A DNA stretch of 37,128 bases from Methylococcales bacterium (lineage in GTDB: Bacteria; Pseudomonadota; Gammaproteobacteria; Methylococcales; Methylomonadaceae). The translations under genes and the position numbers were made by a program. The notes under the pieces were generated by a model, which was given only the letters and a program-made list of their open reading frames with translations, was not told the DNA's origin and ran no database searches. Of this stretch, positions 34,606 to 37,128 are shown piece after piece. The stretch is from contig QVQE01000129.1 in assembly GCA_003584865.1 (NCBI GenBank), positions 1 through 37,128 of the forward strand, given 5' to 3'. How positions within the stretch are numbered: the first letter of the stretch is position 1; every line of letters starts with the position of its first letter.

Positions 34606-35862
34606 GTGGATATTAAAACCTATATGCAGGGGCTTGGACTGAGCGCCAAAAATGCAGGAAGAGAAATTAGCCGGGCTGACTCTGGCAAAAAAAACCAGGT
34701 CTTATTAAAAATTGCCGATATTATTGAAAAGCATCAAGACCGATTGATTTCAGAGAATCAAAAAGACTTAGAGGCAGGCCGACAAAATGGTCTGGATGCT
34801 GCCTCATTAGACAGACTGGCTATTACCCCTAAAGGAGTTCAAGCCATGGTTGAAGGCTTAAAACAAGTCGCTGCTCTCCCCGATCCAGTCGGTGAAATCA
34901 GTGACTTAAATTATCGCCCCAGCGGTATTCAAGTCGGACAAATGCGTGTACCTTTAGGTGTTATCGGGATTATTTATGAATCCAGACCCAATGTTACTGT
35001 TGATGCTGCGGCCTTATGCCTTAAATCGGGCAATGCCTGTATCTTAAGAGGTGGTTCTGAAGCCATTTATTCTAATCAGGCTATTGCCGCTTGCATTACT
35101 GAAGGCTTAGAGACTGTTGGTTTACCCGTTGAAACTGTTCAAATTGTAGCCACTTCTGATCGTGATGCGGTGGGAGAACTGATTACCATGAAGCAATACG
35201 TTGATGTGATTGTGCCCCGTGGTGGTAAAAGTCTGATTGCCCGTATTTCTGCAGACGCCACTATTCCAGTTATTAAACATCTGGATGGTATTTGTCATGT
35301 GTATATTGATGACAAAGCCGATATAAACAAGGCCATTAACATTGCCATCAATGCTAAAACCCATCGTTACGGCGTTTGCAATGCCATGGAGACTTTATTA
35401 GTTGCTGAGGGTATTGCCGCGAAGATATTACCTCTATTGGCAGATATCTATTTAGAAAAAGGCGTAGAGTTACGTGGCTGCCTAAAAACAGGCTCTCTAA
35501 TCCCTCACTGTTTAAGAGCCACCGAAGAAGACTGGCACACTGAATATTTAGCCCCTATCTTATCCATTAAAGTCGTACACGATATGGATGAAGCCATAGC
35601 ACACATTGGCAAGTATAGTTCTAGCCATACCGAAGCCATTGTCACTGAAGACTACACGCGAGCCAGACGCTTTTTACGTGAAGTCGATTCCAGCTCAGTT
35701 ATGGTTAATGCCTCCACCCGTTTCGCCGATGGCTTTGAATATGGATTGGGAGCAGAAATTGGTATCAGTACCGATAAACTACATGCACGTGGCCCGGTCG
35801 GTTTAAAAGGCCTAACGTCATTAAAGTTTATTGTGCTGGGTGATGGTCATATCCGACAATAA
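34606..35862 (+). CDS. proA: Gamma-glutamyl phosphate reductase ProA
   Basis: ProA carries out the second step of proline synthesis, reducing gamma-glutamyl phosphate to glutamate semialdehyde with NADPH. The 418 residues show the aldehyde dehydrogenase-like fold with [34 protein letters not shown], the catalytic Cys258 in [14 protein letters not shown] and the C-terminal [20 protein letters not shown]. The start is GTG. The stop touches the nadD ATG (TAAATG), so the two are probably coupled. Confidence 0.97.
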   Translation: MDIKTYMQGLGLSAKNAGREISRADSGKKNQVLLKIADIIEKHQDRLISENQKDLEAGRQNGLDAASLDRLAITPKGVQAMVEGLKQVAALPDPVGEISDLNYRPSGIQVGQMRVPLGVIGIIYESRPNVTVDAAALCLKSGNACILRGGSEAIYSNQAIAACITEGLETVGLPVETVQIVATSDRDAVGELITMKQYVDVIVPRGGKSLIARISADATIPVIKHLDGICHVYIDDKADINKAINIAINAKTHRYGVCNAMETLLVAEGIAAKILPLLADIYLEKGVELRGCLKTGSLIPHCLRATEEDWHTEYLAPILSIKVVHDMDEAIAHIGKYSSSHTEAIVTEDYTRARRFLREVDSSSVMVNASTRFADGFEYGLGAEIGISTDKLHARGPVGLKGLTSLKFIVLGDGHIRQ

Positions 35863-36486
35863 ATGATTGGCATATTAGGGGGGACATTTGATCCGATTCA
35901 TTACGGTCATTTACGTTCTGCACTTGAAGTTAAAGACATTTTTGGCCTGACAGAAATTCGCTTGATTCCCAGTGCGCAACCACCCCATCGTCAACAGCCG
36001 ATAGCTAGTGTTCTGATGCGTTTAGACATGCTAAAACTGGCCATTGAAAATCAGCCGGACTTTGTAGCGGATGATCGTGAAATAAAGCGGATAGGCCCGT
36101 CTTATATGGTTGACACGCTTAAATCGTTACGGGATGAATTTCCAGAGACGCCCTTGCTTTTATTTATTGGCACCGATGCCTTCAATCAGTTAAAAACCTG
36201 GCATCAATGGTCATCATTATTTAATTTTGCACATATTGTGGTTATGACTAGACCCGGCTTCAGGCCACAACCACTGGATGATTGCTTTATTGAACGGCAC
36301 ACGGATAAGGTAACTGAATTGGCACATAAGCCAGCAGGTAAGTTATACTTTCACCAAGTCAGTCAACTGGATATTTCGGCAACCGCTATCAGAAACATGA
36401 TTGCAGAACACCAAAATCCGGGGTTTTTACTCCCTGATACCGTTATTGCCTACATTAGGCAGCATCAGCTTTACCTGAGACAGTAG
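35863..36486 (+). CDS. nadD: Nicotinate-nucleotide adenylyltransferase NadD
   Basis: NadD joins ATP and nicotinate mononucleotide in NAD synthesis. The 207-residue product has the nucleotidyltransferase signature GGTFDPIHYGHL at 6-17, LIPSAQPPHR, the FIGTDAFNQLKTWHQW segment and the second motif LDISATAIR. It directly follows proA and precedes rsfS by 25 bp. Confidence 0.97.
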   Translation: MIGILGGTFDPIHYGHLRSALEVKDIFGLTEIRLIPSAQPPHRQQPIASVLMRLDMLKLAIENQPDFVADDREIKRIGPSYMVDTLKSLRDEFPETPLLLFIGTDAFNQLKTWHQWSSLFNFAHIVVMTRPGFRPQPLDDCFIERHTDKVTELAHKPAGKLYFHQVSQLDISATAIRNMIAEHQNPGFLLPDTVIAYIRQHQLYLRQ

Positions 36487-36511
36487 TCTCATTATTACCT
36501 TAGGAATTTTA

Positions 36512-36868
36512 ATGCAAGTAGAAGATTTATTGAAAGTTGTCCAGGATGTTTTGGACGAACGCAAAGGACACAATATTACCACACTGGATGTGCGTGGCAA
36601 AACCAGCTTTACCGATTATATGGTCGTGGTCACAGGTACTTCAGACCGTCACTTAAAATCACTCTGTGATTACGTTGTAGAAAAACTGAGAGAATACAGC
36701 ATCAAACCCCTGGGTATTGAAGGCGACTTAGGTTCAGACTGGGTACTTTTAGATTTAGGCGATGTGATTGTTCATGCCATGACAGCACAGGCACGCGGTT
36801 TTTATCAACTCGAAAAATTGTGGTCTGTTGACGGCGCAAGCACTGAAGTAGAAGTGACTTCAGCGTAA
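36512..36868 (+). CDS. rsfS: Ribosomal silencing factor RsfS
   Basis: RsfS (Iojap family) binds uL14 and blocks subunit joining when nutrients are scarce. The 118 residues contain DVRGKTSFTDYMVVVTGTSDRHLKSLCDYVV-type sequence (key parts: FTDYMVVVTGTSDRH), then GDLGSDWVLLDLGDVIVHAM and ARGFYQLEKLW. The nadD-rsfS order is widespread; rlmH, which often comes next, is not found in the remaining 260 bp. Confidence 0.96.
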   Translation: MQVEDLLKVVQDVLDERKGHNITTLDVRGKTSFTDYMVVVTGTSDRHLKSLCDYVVEKLREYSIKPLGIEGDLGSDWVLLDLGDVIVHAMTAQARGFYQLEKLWSVDGASTEVEVTSA

Positions 36869-37128
36869 GTCAAGATTAGATACACCCTTAGGTAACTCGC
36901 AATCAATAAAATATCCTCTGAATGTTCTGGACGACAACACATTCTATAGGGGTGATTTGGCATCCTTCATAGCGGCCTAAAAGTAGTTGACACTTTTGAT
37001 GTCAATAAAAAATTAACAACAAGCTACCGTAGCCATTAAAAAACGGCCAGTGACTTTAAAGATAAACGGCTTAGCTGTTTCTTAAATTTAAGAAATCAGA
37101 AGTAGTTCTGGCTTTTTCTCTCTGACGA
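36869..37128. other. Gene-free right end with inverted repeats, possible mobile-element edge
   Basis: No gene is seen in these 260 bases. They hold a 6-bp hairpin TTGACA / TGTCAA (36987-36992 with 37000-37005) and a perfect 18-bp palindrome TTTCTTAAATTTAAGAAA (37078-37095). On the minus strand the stretch near 36961-36992 begins TGTCAACTACTTTTAGGCCG, which resembles the TG-starting ends of some insertion sequences. This is suggestive only; no transposase lies inside the window. Confidence 0.3.

Noticed and set aside
1-37128. CRISPR array, tRNA or rRNA genes
   Set aside because: No regularly spaced repeats, no tRNA cloverleaf with a T-loop, and no rRNA-like segment were seen on reading both strands.

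Overview
The window reads as a chromosomal segment of a gammaproteobacterium with moderately AT-rich DNA (GC about 40-45% by eye). The housekeeping genes (ispH, trhP/yegQ, hslR, xseA, trkA/trkH, proA-nadD-rsfS, tusB/tusE) and an E. coli-type sbm (scp) operon support this. The pairing of a complete urea ABC transporter, an amide/urea-type porin and urease would suit a methylotroph or methanotroph such as a member of Methylococcales. That finer placement is inference; no C1 marker gene is present.

Left part (1-13754, minus strand): a nitrogen-scavenging block. In transcription order it is porin, urtA, (hairpin), urtB, urtC, urtD, urtE, a small HupE/UreJ-like membrane protein, ureD, a PIN-type toxin-antitoxin pair, then ureA-ureB-ureC-ureE-ureF-ureG. 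Urea would cross the outer membrane through the porin, be captured by UrtA, imported by UrtBCDE and hydrolysed by the nickel urease UreABC matured by UreDEFG. A decayed IS4-type transposase lies past ureG. The toxin-antitoxin pair splits ureD from ureA and is flanked by a relic of a second antitoxin start.

Centre-left (13755-18189, plus strand): divergent from the porin-urt operon and separated from it by a 180-bp region with an 11-bp dyad are a secreted 262-residue protein of unknown function and a 1118-residue fusion protein. The fusion combines an NCS1 (purine/cytosine/hydantoin/allantoin-type) permease, an eight-cysteine linker, a histidine kinase and a receiver domain. It is the best candidate here for a little-described system: a transporter-like sensor for a nitrogen compound that may control the urea genes.

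Centre (18190-25770): a four-gene propionate-type operon scpA-meaB-scpB-scpC on the minus strand (methylmalonyl-CoA mutase, its GTPase chaperone, methylmalonyl-CoA decarboxylase, propionyl-CoA:succinate CoA-transferase). About 1.9 kb between scpB and scpC holds a lone Phd-type antitoxin, a broken hicB/hicA pair, an unidentified open stretch and an intact RelE/ParE-type toxin-antitoxin pair. A 28-residue hydrophobic small protein is predicted downstream of scpC.

Right part (25771-37128): housekeeping genes: trhP (tRNA hydroxylation), rraA, ispH, hslR, a dsrC/tusE-tusB-gdx group, xseA, the trkA-trkH potassium uptake genes, and proA-nadD-rsfS. The final 260 bp carry no gene, do not contain the rlmH that often follows rsfS, and hold inverted repeats that could belong to a mobile element.
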